From assembly GCA_012961845.1 (NCBI GenBank), contig DTYO01000113.1, forward strand, positions 1 through 14,419: 14,419 nt of DNA, in the 5' to 3' direction. Every line of letters starts with the position of its first letter. The first letter of the stretch is position 1. The position numbers were made by a program, and so were the translations under genes. The DNA is from Thermodesulfobacteriaceae bacterium. Its GTDB lineage: Bacteria; Desulfobacterota; Dissulfuribacteria; Dissulfuribacterales; UBA3076. This document shows positions 14,304 to 14,419 of the stretch, piece by piece. Under the pieces are notes generated by a model, which was not told the DNA's origin, did no database searches, and saw only the letters and a program-made list of their open reading frames with translations.

Positions 14304-14419
14304 GTATTTATTTTCTGAAATTCCTGAAAGTGTGGTGCCAATAAATCCGGTAAAAATACGGGATAGGCAATAATCTATGATATATTTTGGGCCGTCCTTA
14401 ACAGGTTGCCCTGAAATAC

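Noticed and set aside
1..14419. CRISPR array, tRNA or rRNA gene, or insertion sequence
   Set aside because: No regularly spaced direct repeats, no cloverleaf-like sequence, no rRNA segment and no transposase gene or flanking terminal repeats were seen.

Overview
The window looks like an accessory cell-envelope locus of a Gram-negative bacterium with moderate G+C content. The support is a Wzm/Wzt-type ABC polysaccharide exporter, several Sec signal peptides on large secreted proteins, an MXAN_6640-like putative metalloprotease and a sigma-54 type promoter. This combination would fit the Deltaproteobacteria (Desulfobacterota/Myxococcota) best, but no taxonomic marker gene is present, so the placement is an inference.

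Layout. Positions 1-267 are a leader region with a hairpin, a possible sigma-54 promoter and a 13-bp direct repeat. They precede a small secreted protein of unknown function (268-630, +). Two secreted-protein genes follow on the minus strand, transcribed 3095 to 657: a short one-domain protein (2643-3095) and a putative zinc metalloprotease (657-2633). A 311-bp gap separates them from a tight five-gene minus-strand operon, transcribed 10637 to 3407: ABC permease (Wzm-like), ABC ATPase with a C-terminal sugar-binding-type domain (Wzt-like), a double methyltransferase with a long C-terminal coiled coil, a GT-A-like glycosyltransferase, and a large GT2-GT4 fusion. Then comes a 521-bp divergent intergenic region rich in dyads, with a near-consensus sigma-54 promoter reading to the right. 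A 1001-residue secreted protein (11159-14164, +) follows: beta-helix, two PKD domains and four copies of a Trp-rich module, closed by a strong intrinsic terminator. The last 205 bases hold no gene that I can support.

How the genes fit together. The five-gene operon can build, methylate and export an O-antigen-like or surface polysaccharide. The glycosyltransferases assemble the chain in the cytoplasm, the methyltransferase may modify or cap it, Wzt recognises the finished chain and Wzm exports it. The flanking secreted proteins share one module of about 95-113 residues, with the pattern IPh-a-x-x-x-WWTGI-x-x-x-NT ... GFELFG ... GL. It occurs six times in three proteins on both sides of the glycan operon. 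I do not recognise it as a named family. It is the best candidate here for something undescribed: an extracellular or surface module that may be tied to the exported glycan.
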